NCBI RefSeq assembly: GCF_008923205.2
Contig: NZ_WBMS02000015.1
Span: 156,638-220,637 of the forward strand
DNA length: 64,000 bases
Source of the DNA: Actinomadura physcomitrii
Lineage (GTDB): Bacteria > Actinomycetota > Actinomycetes > Streptosporangiales > Streptosporangiaceae
Direction: 5' to 3'
Shown: one piece after another, positions 50,230 to 60,194 of the stretch
How positions within the stretch are numbered: position 1 is the stretch's first letter
Layout: every line of letters starts with the position of its first letter
The notes under the pieces: generated by a model
Databases searched by the model: none
Told to the model about the DNA's origin: nothing
What the model saw: only the letters and a program-made list of their open reading frames with translations
Program-made: the position numbers and the translations under genes

Positions 50230-50970
50230 GTGGCGGGTGTCGCGGCGCGGGCAGGGGCGGTTCCCGTCCTGCCGCGCCGTGCCGTCGCCGGGCGGGTCGT
50301 CCGGCGGTTGCTCGTCCTCGCCGGCCTGCTGATCGCGGGCTGGCTCCTCGGCGGCATGGCGCAGCAGTCGGCCGCGCGCGCCGCCGAGCTGCCGGCGCCG
50401 CCGGCGCCGCCGGCGGTCGTGCCGGCGGCGAAGGCCCCGCCCGCGCCGGCCGAGGTCGTCGCGGACGGCGCCCCCGTGCTGGCGCACGTGCTGAAGGCTC
50501 CGCGCAGGCCGATCCCGTCGGTGGCCGGGGCCGTGAAGCACCGGGCGCTGGTGCCGGCCGGGTCCGCGAAGCCGGTGCGGCCGGCGCGAGCGGCCAAGGC
50601 CGCCGCGCCGCCGGTGCACCGGCACGCGAGCCCGCGGAAGGCGCACAGCGCTCCCCGCCGCGCGGCGAGGAGCGCTGTGCCGGTGCGCCGGTCGCCGGAC
50701 CGGTCGCACGCGGTCTCCGGGACGCGCCAGGCGTCCCATGTCCGGCATCACCGTGCCCATGAGCGGCACCCCGCGCCTTTCCAGGCGCCGGGCCGGTCCG
50801 GCACGCATTCGGCGACCTGCGGCGGCGTTCCGATCGGTGCCGCTGCCGGCCTGCCGACCGTTTTCCCCTGGGCTCCGGTTCCGCCGCGAGCCTGCGTTCC
50901 GCGCCATTTCGGCGCGGTTCCCCCGGCCGTCCGCACGGCAGCGGACGAGCCTTCCTTCGCGCCTGACTAA
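50230..50970 (+). CDS. Ala/Pro/Arg-rich exported protein, unknown function
   Basis: 246 aa from GTG 50230, which follows GGAGG. A basic start and hydrophobic helix (VVRRLLVLAGLLIAGWLLGG) look like a signal or anchor. The mature part is low complexity (Pro/Ala then Arg/His/Ser-rich: PVHRHASPRKAHSAPRRAAR) with two cysteines near the end. No domain recognised. It precedes a chaplin-repeat gene on the same strand, so a cell-surface role is plausible. Confidence 0.65.
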   Translation: MAGVAARAGAVPVLPRRAVAGRVVRRLLVLAGLLIAGWLLGGMAQQSAARAAELPAPPAPPAVVPAAKAPPAPAEVVADGAPVLAHVLKAPRRPIPSVAGAVKHRALVPAGSAKPVRPARAAKAAAPPVHRHASPRKAHSAPRRAARSAVPVRRSPDRSHAVSGTRQASHVRHHRAHERHPAPFQAPGRSGTHSATCGGVPIGAAAGLPTVFPWAPVPPRACVPRHFGAVPPAVRTAADEPSFAPD

Positions 50971-51103
50971 TCCCTGATCAGAACGCTCCCGGCGGGGGCC
51001 CGTGCGGCTCGGGCCCGGCGTGAGCGTGCCGTCAGGCGTGTCCTTTCCACGAGACCGAACGCGTGTCTCGGCATTCCATTCACCATCCCCCGAACGGAGC
51101 ATC

Positions 51104-53176
51104 ATGCGAACGTGGGCAAAAGGCACCGCGCGCACCGCGGCGCTCACCGCGAGTTTCGTCGCGCTCGGCGTCAGCGTCGTTCCCGCCAACGCCTTCGCCG
51201 ACGCCACCAACGGCGACGGCAGCGTCCTCGGTGGCAACCAGGTCGACCTGCCGATCTCGGCGCCGGTCGACGTCAGCGGCAACGGTGCAGGCATCGTCGG
51301 CAGCGGGCACGGCGTGTCCAAGGGCGGGGCGTCCGTCCTGAACGGCGGCGGAGGCGGTGGCGGCCAGCGCACCTCCGGCAAGGGCAGCGTCGGCGGCGGC
51401 AACCAGGTGAACGCGCCGATCTCCGCGCCGGTGAACGTCTGCGGCAACGCGGTCGCGATCATCGGCAAGGCGGAGGCGGGCTGCGAGGGCGGCGCGACCG
51501 TGCACAACGGCGGCGGCGCGGGCCACGGCCGCGGCGGCCAGACCACCGGCGGCGCGTTCGGCGTCATCGCCGGCAACCAGGTCAACGCGCCGATCAGCGT
51601 GCCGGTGAACGTCTGCGGCAACGCCGTCGCGATCATCGGCGAGGCGATGGCCGGCTGCGAGGGCGGCGCGATCGTCAAGAACGGCGGGCACACCGGCGCC
51701 GGGCAGCGGACGTCCGGGCTGCACGGCGTGCTCGCCGGCAACCAGGCGAACGTCCCGGTCAGCGTGCCGGTGGACGTGTGCGGCAACGCGATCGGCAACG
51801 CCCTCGCCGAATGCGAGGGCGGCGCGTCGGTCCGCAACGGCGGGCACGGGTCCGGCGGGCAGACGACCGACGGGGCGTTCAGCGTCCTCGGCGGGAACCA
51901 GGCGAACGCGCCGATCAGCGTCCCCGCGACCGTCTGCGGGAACGCGGCGGCCCTGGTCGGCGAGGCGGGCGCGTACTGCGAGGGCGGTGCGCACGCGCGC
52001 AGCAGCTCCGGCGGCCAGCACACGTCCGGCACCGGCAGCGTCGGCGGCGGCAACCAGGGCAACGCGCCGATCAGCGTGCCCGTCGACGTCTGCGGGAACG
52101 CCGCCGCGGTGGTCGGCGAGGCCGCCGCGCACTGCAACGGGCAGACCCTGGTCGAGGGCCCGCAGGGCGGCGGGCGGACGTCCGGGAACCACAGCGTCGG
52201 GGGCGGTGATCAGGCGCACGCCCCGGCGAAGGCGCCGGCGGACGGGTGTGGGAACGCCGGCGCCGCCGTCGGCCGGTCCCTCGCGGACTGCCAGGACGGG
52301 CCGGGCTTCGGCGGCTACCGCCCCTACGCGCGGTCCGCCGGCGAGAACCCGGCCCCGCTGCCGGTGCACCCGGGACTGCCCGTCCTGCCGCAACTGCCCG
52401 CCACCGCGAACCACCGCGACGGCGGACCGGCCGCTCTGCCCGCGAGCAACCTGCCCGTGCCCGGCCTGCCGGACGCCGGGCAGGCCGTGTCCGGGACGGC
52501 CGCGCAGGTCAACGGCATCCCCGCGACCAAGAGCGTCCCGGTGTCGGACGTCCTGTCCGCGACGAACTTGCTGCCGGACACCGCCGAGCAGCGCACCGGC
52601 GCGCCGTCCCTGGGCCCGGTGCCCGGCCTGAAGAGCCTGCCCGTCCACGGCAAGCTCCCCACGGTGAGCAACCTGCTCGGCGGCGGCATGACGCCGGCGG
52701 TCGCGCCCGAGGTCAACGGGCTGCCGCAGGTGCCCGCCGCGGGTGAGCGGACGGTCCGCCCCGGCGGCAGTGGCATGACGATCGCGGCGCTGCCGGTGAA
52801 CCCGGGCGCGGTGACCGGGAAGGCGGCGAAGGCGCTGCCGGCGGTGCCGGTCGTCCCGGTGGCCGCGAACGGCCGCTCGGCCGGTGCGGGCAACCCGCTG
52901 CCGGTCCCCGGCCTGCCGCGGACGAATGGGGTCAAGCTGCCCACGACCGGCGCCGTCAAGGCGCCCGCCGTGGGGAACGCCACGCTGCCCGCCGGGGCCG
53001 TCAAGGCGCCGAAGAGCGTGTCGGACCTCGGGCCGGTCCGGAACGTCGCCGAGCGCGAGCCGCTGGCGTCCGCGTCCGAGGACGGTTCGCTGTGGGCGCT
53101 CGGCGTGGCGGCGATCGCCGCGGCGTTCTGCGGCGCGACCGCGCTGACCCGCCGCCTGCGCCCGGTCCGCGGCTGA
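51104..53176 (+). CDS. Multi-chaplin surface protein (seven chaplin-like repeats)
   Basis: 690 aa from ATG 51104 (GGAGC upstream). A signal peptide ends near VVPANAFA. Then come seven chaplin-like repeats (~residues 38-430) of the type GNQVNAPISVPVNVCGNAVA. Six have a paired Cys; the first has VDVSGN without Cys and the seventh is degenerate (GGDQAHAPAKAPADGCGN). The second half is Pro/Leu/Gly-rich (PVPGLPDAG, LPVPGLPRTN). A C-terminal membrane helix (LWALGVAAIAAAFCGATAL) and basic tail follow, but no LPxTG sorting signal. Chaplins coat aerial hyphae and spores as amyloid-like surfactants. Confidence 0.88.
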   Translation: MRTWAKGTARTAALTASFVALGVSVVPANAFADATNGDGSVLGGNQVDLPISAPVDVSGNGAGIVGSGHGVSKGGASVLNGGGGGGGQRTSGKGSVGGGNQVNAPISAPVNVCGNAVAIIGKAEAGCEGGATVHNGGGAGHGRGGQTTGGAFGVIAGNQVNAPISVPVNVCGNAVAIIGEAMAGCEGGAIVKNGGHTGAGQRTSGLHGVLAGNQANVPVSVPVDVCGNAIGNALAECEGGASVRNGGHGSGGQTTDGAFSVLGGNQANAPISVPATVCGNAAALVGEAGAYCEGGAHARSSSGGQHTSGTGSVGGGNQGNAPISVPVDVCGNAAAVVGEAAAHCNGQTLVEGPQGGGRTSGNHSVGGGDQAHAPAKAPADGCGNAGAAVGRSLADCQDGPGFGGYRPYARSAGENPAPLPVHPGLPVLPQLPATANHRDGGPAALPASNLPVPGLPDAGQAVSGTAAQVNGIPATKSVPVSDVLSATNLLPDTAEQRTGAPSLGPVPGLKSLPVHGKLPTVSNLLGGGMTPAVAPEVNGLPQVPAAGERTVRPGGSGMTIAALPVNPGAVTGKAAKALPAVPVVPVAANGRSAGAGNPLPVPGLPRTNGVKLPTTGAVKAPAVGNATLPAGAVKAPKSVSDLGPVRNVAEREPLASASEDGSLWALGVAAIAAAFCGATALTRRLRPVRG

Positions 53177-53528
53177 CCGACCCCGGCCCGCGCCGGCCGC
53201 CGATCGCGGGCGGCCGGTGAGGGCCGGTCCAGCGGGGCCTGCCGGGCGGAGATCCACCCCCGCCCGGCAGGCCCGTCCATGAACGCTTTGCCCGTCCTGG
53301 ATGGCGCGGTCCGGGGCGGGCGAAGCCTTTCGCGAACCGGAGCAGATCCGTCCGGGCACGCCGCCCGGCGAATATGATTACGCGACGTCATAGCATTCGC
53401 ACGTAGTGCTACGCTCCGTCCAGAACTCGGCGGACCCGCCGCGAACGACCCCGGATCCACCGCTGACGGGAGGAACGGAGCGAACTTCCGCTACTCGCCC
53501 CGAACGGCCGGAACAGCCGGTGCGGCCG
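53177..53528. other. Intergenic region after the chaplin gene
   Basis: About 350 bp between convergent genes. GC-rich inverted-repeat sequence near 53190-53270 (several gccggcc/ggccggc matches, cgggcggagatcc and gcccggcaggcccg) may act as a terminator. I see no gene. Confidence 0.4.
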
Positions 53529-53723
53529 TCAGAAGGTGCGGACGGCGCGGATGACCTTGCGGCGCAACTGAATACGGCGGCGGCCGTCCGGGTAGAGGCG
53601 CAACCGATCGATCTCCCAGCCGCCGTGTTCGGCGTGCTCGGTCAGGATCTGCCGGGCGGTGTCACGCGTGGTGCCGGCCGGCAGTGACAGGACGAGGTAG
53701 GTGTACTGCACCATTGCGACCAT
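53529..53723 (-). CDS. DUF5703 family small protein
   Basis: 64 aa from ATG 53723 (ATG 53714 gives 61 aa). Contains MVQYTYLVLSLPAGTTRDTA, HAEHGGWEIDRLRLYPDGRR and RRIQLRRKVIRAVRTF, the pattern of this small actinobacterial family of unknown function. The upstream extension of the open frame is not supported. Divergent from topA, with which it is probably associated only by position. Confidence 0.75.
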   Translation of the reverse strand: MVAMVQYTYLVLSLPAGTTRDTARQILTEHAEHGGWEIDRLRLYPDGRRRIQLRRKVIRAVRTF

Positions 53724-53964
53724 TATTACTTGGTGGACCGGGTGTTGTGCATCGTACGGTGGCGGCCCGGTCCGCACGGGGGGTGGCGGCATGTCATCCT
53801 GTCCGGAGGCGGGCGGTGGATGAGAGTTGCGCCCGCCACGGGCGGAGCGGAACGAAGGGCGGCAGTGGGGCATCCGGGCATGAACCCGCCATCATGCGAC
53901 GTTGTAGGAAGCCTGTGTAAGAAGAGCGTGAGCTAGAAGACCAGACAGCGAGGTTGGAGCGACT

Positions 53965-56661
53965 GTGCCAGCCAAGAACGGCACTGCGAAGAGTGGCCAG
54001 GCGAACGGCGCCGGCACGCGCCTGGTGATCGTCGAGTCGCCCGCGAAGGCGAAGACGATCGCGGGTTACCTGGGCCGTGGCTACATCGTGGAGTCCAGTA
54101 TCGGCCATATCCGGGATCTGCCCGGGAGCGCCTCGGAGGTGCCGGCCAAGTACAAGGGCGAGCCGTGGGCGAAGCTCGGCGTGAACGTCGAGCGCGACTT
54201 CGAGCCGCTCTACGTGGTCAACTCCGACAAGAGGCAGCAGGTCGCCAAGCTCAAGAAGCTGCTGGCGGAGGCCGACGAGCTCTTCCTCGCGACGGACGAG
54301 GACCGGGAGGGCGAGGCGATCGCCTGGCACCTCCAGGAGGTGCTGAACCCCAAGGTCCCCGTGCACCGGATGGTCTTCAACGAGATCACCAAGGACGCGA
54401 TCCAGCGCGCCGCCGCGAACCCCCGGCAGCTGAACATGCCGCTGGTGAACGCGCAGGAGACGCGCCGCGTCCTGGACCGCCTGTACGGGTACGAGGTCAG
54501 CCCGGTCCTGTGGAAGAAGGTCATGCCGAAGCTGTCGGCGGGCCGGGTGCAGTCGGTGGCGACGCGGCTGGTGGTGGAGCGGGAGCGGGAGCGGATCGCG
54601 TTCGTCCCGGCCCACTACTGGGACATCCTCGCCGAGTTCGACACCGGTAAGGAGGAGGAGCCCAAGGCGTTCAAGGCCGGGCTCGTCTCCGTGGACGGCA
54701 AGCGGGTCGCGCAGGGCCGCGACTTCGCGTCCGACGGCAGGCTGAAGACGAAGGACGCGCTGCACCTGGACGAGCCGTCGGCGCGCGCGCTGGCCGAGCG
54801 GCTGCGCGGACGGCCGTACGAGGTCAAGTCGGTCGAGTCCAAGCCGTACACGCGCAAGCCGTACCCGCCGTTCCGGACGACCACATTGCAGCAGGAGGCC
54901 AGCCGAAAGCTGGGCTTCTCGGCGAAGTACACGATGTCGGTGGCGCAGAAGCTGTACGAGAACGGCTTCATCACCTACATGCGAACCGACTCGATCACGC
55001 TGTCGGAGACGGCGATCACGGCGGCGCGGCGGCAGGCGGCGACGCTGTTCGGCGGCGAGTACGTGCCGGACAAGCCGCGCGTCTACCAGTCGAAGGTGAA
55101 GAACGCGCAGGAGGCGCACGAGGCGATCCGCCCGGCGGGCGACAGCTTCCGGACGCCCGCCGAGACGGGCCTGTCCGGCGACCAGTTCCGGCTGTACGAG
55201 CTGATCTGGAAGCGGACGATCGCGTCGCAGATGAAGGACGCGGCGGGCCGCTCGGTCTCGATCCGGGTGACCGGCATGTCCACGCAGAACGAGCTGGCGG
55301 AGTTCGGCGCGACCGGTAAGACGATCACGTTCCACGGGTTCCTGAAGGCCTACGTCGAGAGCGCGGACGACCCGTCCACCGACCGCGACGACCAGGAGCG
55401 GCGGCTGCCGAACCTGGAGCAGGGCGACCGGCTGTCGGCGAACGCGGTGGACGCCGAGGGCCACTCGACCCGCCCGCCGGCCCGCTACACCGAGGCGAGC
55501 CTGGTCAAGGAGCTGGAGGAGCGGGAGATCGGCCGCCCGTCCACCTACGCGTCGATCATCGGCACGATCCTGGACCGCGGCTACGTGTTCAAGAAGGGCA
55601 CGGCGCTCGTCCCGTCGTTCCTGGCGTTCGCCGTGGTGAACCTGCTGGAGCAGCATTTCGGGAACCTGGTCGACTACGACTTCACCGCGCACATGGAGGA
55701 CGGTCTCGACGAGATCGCCCGCGGTGAGGCCGAGCGCGTCCGGTGGCTGACCCGGTTCTACTTCGGCGACAACGGTGAGGAGGGGCTGAAGGACCTCACC
55801 GAGGACATCGGGGACATCGACGCCAAGGGGATCAGCTCGTTCCCGGTGAAGGGCTCCGACATCGTCGTCCGGGTCGGCCGGTACGGGTCGTACCTGGACC
55901 GGGACGGCGAGCGGGTCAACATCCCCGACGACATCGCGCCGGACGAGCTGACGGCGGAGAAGGCCGAGGAGCTGCTCGCGCAGCCGTCCGGCGACCGGGA
56001 GCTCGGCACCGACCCGGAGACCGGGCACATGATCGTGGCGAAGTCGGGGCGGTTCGGCCCGTACGTCACCGAGATCCTGCCGGAGGCGGCGCCGCCGGCC
56101 GAGGGCGAGAAGAAGAAGCGGACGAAGAAGGCGGACACCCCGAAGCCGCGCACCGGGTCGCTGTTCAAGTCGATGTCGCTGGACACGATCACGCTGGACG
56201 ACGCGCTGAAGCTGCTGTCGCTGCCGCGCACGCTGGGCGAGCTGGACGGCGAGCCGGTGACGGCGCAGAACGGCCGGTTCGGGCCGTACATCAAGAAGGG
56301 CACCGACAGCCGCTCGCTCGGGTCGGAGGAGGAGCTCTTCACCGTCACGCTGGAGCAGGCGAAGGAGCTGCTGGCGCAGCCGAAGCAGCGCGGCCGGCGG
56401 GCCGCCGCGGCGGCGCCGCTGCGCGAGCTCGGCAAGGACCCGGCGAGCGACAAGCCGGTGGTGGTGAAGGAGGGCCGGTTCGGCCCGTACGTCACCGACG
56501 GCGAGACGAACGCCAGCCTGCGCAAGGGCGACGAGGTCGAGTCCATTACGATCCAGCGCGCCGCGGAACTGCTCGCGGAACGGCGTGAGAAGGTGGCCGC
56601 GGGCGGCGGAAAGAAGAAGACGACGACCCGCCGCCGCACCTCTGCAAAGTCCGGCTCATAA
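53965..56661 (+). CDS. topA: DNA topoisomerase I
   Basis: 898 aa from GTG 53965 (GGAG 8 bases upstream). A TOPRIM domain (LVIVESPAKAKTIAGYLGRG; DEDREGEAIAWH) is followed by the type IA core with catalytic Tyr338 in GFITYMRTDS. The actinobacterial C-terminal repeats lack Cys4 zinc fingers and have RFGPYV units (SGRFGPYVTE, NGRFGPYIKK, EGRFGPYVTD), ending in a Lys/Arg-rich tail. Relaxes negative supercoils. Length is normal for the group. Confidence 0.98.
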   Translation: MPAKNGTAKSGQANGAGTRLVIVESPAKAKTIAGYLGRGYIVESSIGHIRDLPGSASEVPAKYKGEPWAKLGVNVERDFEPLYVVNSDKRQQVAKLKKLLAEADELFLATDEDREGEAIAWHLQEVLNPKVPVHRMVFNEITKDAIQRAAANPRQLNMPLVNAQETRRVLDRLYGYEVSPVLWKKVMPKLSAGRVQSVATRLVVERERERIAFVPAHYWDILAEFDTGKEEEPKAFKAGLVSVDGKRVAQGRDFASDGRLKTKDALHLDEPSARALAERLRGRPYEVKSVESKPYTRKPYPPFRTTTLQQEASRKLGFSAKYTMSVAQKLYENGFITYMRTDSITLSETAITAARRQAATLFGGEYVPDKPRVYQSKVKNAQEAHEAIRPAGDSFRTPAETGLSGDQFRLYELIWKRTIASQMKDAAGRSVSIRVTGMSTQNELAEFGATGKTITFHGFLKAYVESADDPSTDRDDQERRLPNLEQGDRLSANAVDAEGHSTRPPARYTEASLVKELEEREIGRPSTYASIIGTILDRGYVFKKGTALVPSFLAFAVVNLLEQHFGNLVDYDFTAHMEDGLDEIARGEAERVRWLTRFYFGDNGEEGLKDLTEDIGDIDAKGISSFPVKGSDIVVRVGRYGSYLDRDGERVNIPDDIAPDELTAEKAEELLAQPSGDRELGTDPETGHMIVAKSGRFGPYVTEILPEAAPPAEGEKKKRTKKADTPKPRTGSLFKSMSLDTITLDDALKLLSLPRTLGELDGEPVTAQNGRFGPYIKKGTDSRSLGSEEELFTVTLEQAKELLAQPKQRGRRAAAAAPLRELGKDPASDKPVVVKEGRFGPYVTDGETNASLRKGDEVESITIQRAAELLAERREKVAAGGGKKKTTTRRRTSAKSGS

Positions 56662-56689
56662 CGACATTCACGCCGATACCCTGACCGAC

Positions 56690-58819
56690 ATGACCAGAAC
56701 GGACGCCACCCGGCCGCATCCCGCCGCGCCGCAGCCGGGTGCCTCGTCGCTCTCCGCCGCGGCGGCGCCGTTCCGGCGGCTCCGGACCGCGCTGTCGGTG
56801 TCCGGCCTGGGCCAGTGGCTCGCGGTCCCGGCGCTGTCGGCGATGGCGGTGCTGCCCGCGGACGGCACCGCGGCCCGGCTCCAGGCGGTCGGCGGGACGC
56901 TCGCCCTGCTGGTGCTGCCGGCGGTGCTGCTCGCACCGCTCGCGGGGAGCCTCACCGACCGGGTCGACCGGCGGCTGGCGCTGCTGATCGCCGACGGGCT
57001 GCGCTTCGTGGTCGTCCTGACCGTGCCGCTGGTGGACGCGCTGCCGTGGACGCTGGCGGCGTCCTTCCTGGTCGGCTGCCTGTCCCTGCTGTGGCTGCCG
57101 GCGGCGGCCGCGGCGCTGCCGGCGCTGGTCTCCGACGCGACCGTGAGCGCGGCAGCGGGCGGGGAGGTGGTGGCGCGCGGCGCCCCCGAGACCGACCTGC
57201 GCGCCGGCGCCCGCCGCTCGGCGGCCCGCGCCGCGTTCGGCCCGGCGCCGGTGGCCGCGCTGGCGTTCGCGCTGCTCGCCCTGATCGCGAACGCGGCGCT
57301 CGGCGCGTCGCACCGCGCCGACCTCCCGCTGTACGCGGCGGCGGTGCTGTTCGTCGCCGCGGCGGCGCTGACGGCGCTGGTCAAGGAGGTCCCGGCGACC
57401 GAGCCGATCGTCGTTCCGGCACCGCTGAAGCTGCTGTTCCAGGGGCCCGGGCTCGACCGGGCCGGCCAGGGCCTCGGCCTGGCGGTCGGCGGCGCGGCGC
57501 TCGCCGCGGGCGCGATCGCCGCCGTCGCGCGGGTGCACACCGGCGAGCTCGGCGGCGGGGACGCGGGCTACGGCGCCGTCCTCACCGGGCTGGCCGCCGG
57601 GCTGGCCTGCGGCCTGTTCCTCGGCCCGCGGGTGCTCGGCCCGTTCAGCCGCCGCCGGCTCCTCGGCCTCACGGTGATCGCCGCCGCGCTGCTGCTGATC
57701 GTCGCGGCGCTCGTGCGCAACCTCGTCGTCGTGGCGTTCGTGACGGCGTTCCTCGGCGTCGCCGCCGGGGCCGCCTGGTCGACCGCGTCCGCCGCCGTCC
57801 GCGACCCCGATGACGATGACGAGGCGGGCGGTGAGCGCCCGCGCGCGTTCCTGCGGTCGGTCGCGCTCGTCGCCGCGCTGGTCGCGGTCGCGGCCGTCCC
57901 GGCGGTCGCGGGCGCGCTCGGCACGCACCGGCTCGACGTCGGCGACGGCTACGACCTCGACGGCTCGATGGCCGCGCTGCTGATCGCCGCAGTCCTCGCG
58001 CTGGCCGCCGGGGCCGTCGCCTACCGGCGGCTGGACGACCGGCGCGGCATCCCGCTCGCCGCGGACCTGCAGGCCGCGCTGCGCGGCGAGGTGTACGTGC
58101 CGCCGGCGCAGGCCGCCGCGCCGGAGCCGGAGCCGGTCCGCCGCGAGCGCGGCGTGTTCATCGCGTTCGAGGGCGGCGAGGGCGCGGGCAAGACCACGCA
58201 GGCGCGGCTCGCCGCGATCTGGCTGCGCGACCACGGCTACGACGTGATCACCACGCACGAGCCGGGCGCCACCAAGATCGGCATGCGGCTGCGCGCGATG
58301 CTGCTCGACCGCGACACCACCGGGCTGTCCGACCGGGCCGAGAGCCTGCTGTACGCGGCGGACCGCGCCGACCACGTCGCGAACGTGATCCGGCCCGCCC
58401 TGGAGCGCGGCGCGATCGTGGTGAGCGATCGCTACCTGGACTCGTCGCTGGCCTACCAGGGCTACGGGCGGCGGCAGCCGGTCGACGACATCGCCCGCGT
58501 CAACGCGTGGGCGACCGGCGGGCTGCTGCCCGACCTGACCGTCCTGCTGGAGATGCCGCCGGCGGAAGGGCTGCGCCGGCTGTCGGCGCCCGCCGACCGC
58601 ATCGAGTCCGAGCCGCAGGAGTTCCACGAGCGCGTCCAGGCCGGGTTCCGCGCGCTCGCCGAGGCCGACCCCGACCGGTACCTGGTGCTGGACGCGAGCC
58701 GCCCGCAGGCCGAGCTGAGCCGCGAGATCCAGTACCGCATCCGCGAGATCCTCCCGGATCCGATCCCGGCCGGCACCGAGGACGCGACGAGCACCTTCCC
58801 GGCCATCACCGACGTGTAA
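56690..58819 (+). CDS. tmk: MFS transporter-like / thymidylate kinase fusion
   Basis: 709 aa from ATG 56690. Residues 1-470 form a polytopic domain of MFS-like shape (PALSAMAVLPADGTAARLQA, LALLVLPAVLLAPLAGSLTD, RLLGLTVIAAALLLIVAALV). Residues ~485-709 form a complete thymidylate kinase: P-loop FIAFEGGEGAGKTTQARLAA, the DR motif VSDRYLDSSLAYQG, and TVLLEMPPAEGLRRL. The fused form is typical of actinomycetes. Essential dTMP phosphorylation; role of the membrane half unknown. It is followed by holB, the usual neighbour. Confidence 0.95.
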   Translation: MTRTDATRPHPAAPQPGASSLSAAAAPFRRLRTALSVSGLGQWLAVPALSAMAVLPADGTAARLQAVGGTLALLVLPAVLLAPLAGSLTDRVDRRLALLIADGLRFVVVLTVPLVDALPWTLAASFLVGCLSLLWLPAAAAALPALVSDATVSAAAGGEVVARGAPETDLRAGARRSAARAAFGPAPVAALAFALLALIANAALGASHRADLPLYAAAVLFVAAAALTALVKEVPATEPIVVPAPLKLLFQGPGLDRAGQGLGLAVGGAALAAGAIAAVARVHTGELGGGDAGYGAVLTGLAAGLACGLFLGPRVLGPFSRRRLLGLTVIAAALLLIVAALVRNLVVVAFVTAFLGVAAGAAWSTASAAVRDPDDDDEAGGERPRAFLRSVALVAALVAVAAVPAVAGALGTHRLDVGDGYDLDGSMAALLIAAVLALAAGAVAYRRLDDRRGIPLAADLQAALRGEVYVPPAQAAAPEPEPVRRERGVFIAFEGGEGAGKTTQARLAAIWLRDHGYDVITTHEPGATKIGMRLRAMLLDRDTTGLSDRAESLLYAADRADHVANVIRPALERGAIVVSDRYLDSSLAYQGYGRRQPVDDIARVNAWATGGLLPDLTVLLEMPPAEGLRRLSAPADRIESEPQEFHERVQAGFRALAEADPDRYLVLDASRPQAELSREIQYRIREILPDPIPAGTEDATSTFPAITDV

Positions 58820-58863
58820 CGGCGCGTCTGCGCGGGGGCTGCGCAGGCCGTAGCCTTGGTCCC

Positions 58864-60006
58864 ATGAGCGTCTGGGATGACCTGGTGGGGCAGGCGCCGG
58901 TCGTCGAGCAGCTGTCGGCGGCGGCCGCGGGGACCGGCGGCGGCATGGCGCACGCCTGGCTGTTCACCGGGCCGCCCGGGTCCGGGCGGGTGACCGCCGC
59001 GCGGGCGTTCGCGGCGGCGCTGCAGTGCACCGAGACGCCGCGCGGGTGCGGGCACTGCGCGTCCTGCCACCAGGTCCTGCAGGGAACGCACGCGGACGTC
59101 GAGGTTGTCCGCCCGCAGGGGCTGTCGTTCGGCATCAAGGACGCCCGCGCGCTGGTGCTGCGGGCGTCGTCGTCGCCGAGCGGCGGCGGCTGGCAGATCG
59201 TCCTGTTCGAGGACGCCGACCGCGCCACCGAGGGCGCGGCGAACGCGCTGCTGAAGGCGATCGAGGAGCCGCCGCCGCGGACGGTGTGGCTGCTGTGCAC
59301 GCCGTCCGCGGAGGACCTGCTCGTGACGATCCGGTCGCGGTGCCGGCTGGTGACGCTGCAGACCCCGCCGATCGCGGCGGTCGCCGACATGCTCGTCCAG
59401 CGGGACGGCGTCGACCGGGACACCGCGGAGATCGTCGCGCGCGCCGCGCAGGGGCACATCAGCCGGGCGCGGCTGCTCGCGACCGATCCGGGGATGCGCC
59501 GGGTCCGCGACGGGGTGGTGGCGGTCCCGCGCCGGCTGACGGGGGTGAGCCCGGCCGTCGCGGCGGCGGAGACGCTGGTGAAGGCGGCGGAGGCCGAGCG
59601 GGACGCGCAGACGGTCGAGCTGAACGAGTCCGAGACGTCGGCGCTGCGCAAGGCGCTGGGGGAGAGCGAGAAGGGCCGGATGCCGCGCGGGACGGCGGGC
59701 GCGCTGAAGGAACTCGAGGGCCGGCAGAAGTCGCGGGCGACCCGGGTGATGCGCGACGCGCTGGACCGGACGCTGCTCGACCTCGCGTCCTATTACCGGG
59801 ACGTGCTGACGCTGCAGCTCGGCGCGGGCGGCGACCTGGTCAACATCGAGCTGGCGCCGGAGCTGCGGACGGCGGCGTCGGCGGGCCGCCCGGAGGAGAC
59901 CCTCCGCCGGCTGGACGCGATCATGGAGTGCCGCGAGCGGATCGCGGCCAACGTCAACCCGCAGCTGGCGTTCGAGGCGCTCACGCTCGCGCTGCGGACC
60001 GGCTGA
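58864..60006 (+). CDS. holB: DNA polymerase III subunit delta'
   Basis: 380 aa from ATG 58864. AAA+ clamp-loader fold: a P-loop-like GPPGSGRVTAA without the catalytic Lys, as expected for delta'. The zinc module is CTETPRGCGHCASCHQ with four Cys, then GIKDARALVLRASSSPSGGG, the DADRATEGAANALLKAIEEP sensor region and SRCR. Works in the clamp loader with the tau/gamma and delta subunits. 44 bp after tmk; probably one operon. Confidence 0.95.
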   Translation: MSVWDDLVGQAPVVEQLSAAAAGTGGGMAHAWLFTGPPGSGRVTAARAFAAALQCTETPRGCGHCASCHQVLQGTHADVEVVRPQGLSFGIKDARALVLRASSSPSGGGWQIVLFEDADRATEGAANALLKAIEEPPPRTVWLLCTPSAEDLLVTIRSRCRLVTLQTPPIAAVADMLVQRDGVDRDTAEIVARAAQGHISRARLLATDPGMRRVRDGVVAVPRRLTGVSPAVAAAETLVKAAEAERDAQTVELNESETSALRKALGESEKGRMPRGTAGALKELEGRQKSRATRVMRDALDRTLLDLASYYRDVLTLQLGAGGDLVNIELAPELRTAASAGRPEETLRRLDAIMECRERIAANVNPQLAFEALTLALRTG

Positions 60007-60194
60007 GCAGGCCTACGGAGCGTTCCGGGGAGCGCCGGATGAGCGGCGCTATTCGACGGCGCGTCTGGGATTAACACAAGCCGCTCCAATTCGTTATAGA
60101 TCTGTACGCGTCTCTCAACAGACGCACCCGTACCGTCTGCTGGCCATAGCGCGCCGAGAATGGGCGAGCTCCCCCCATGGCCAGGAGGTCTGCT

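Noticed and set aside
49360..53359. Long minus-strand frames opposite the chaplin-repeat and M20 genes (49360-52137, 51080-53359)
   Set aside because: Repetitive only because the chaplin repeats are repetitive; no ribosome binding site or family match on that strand.
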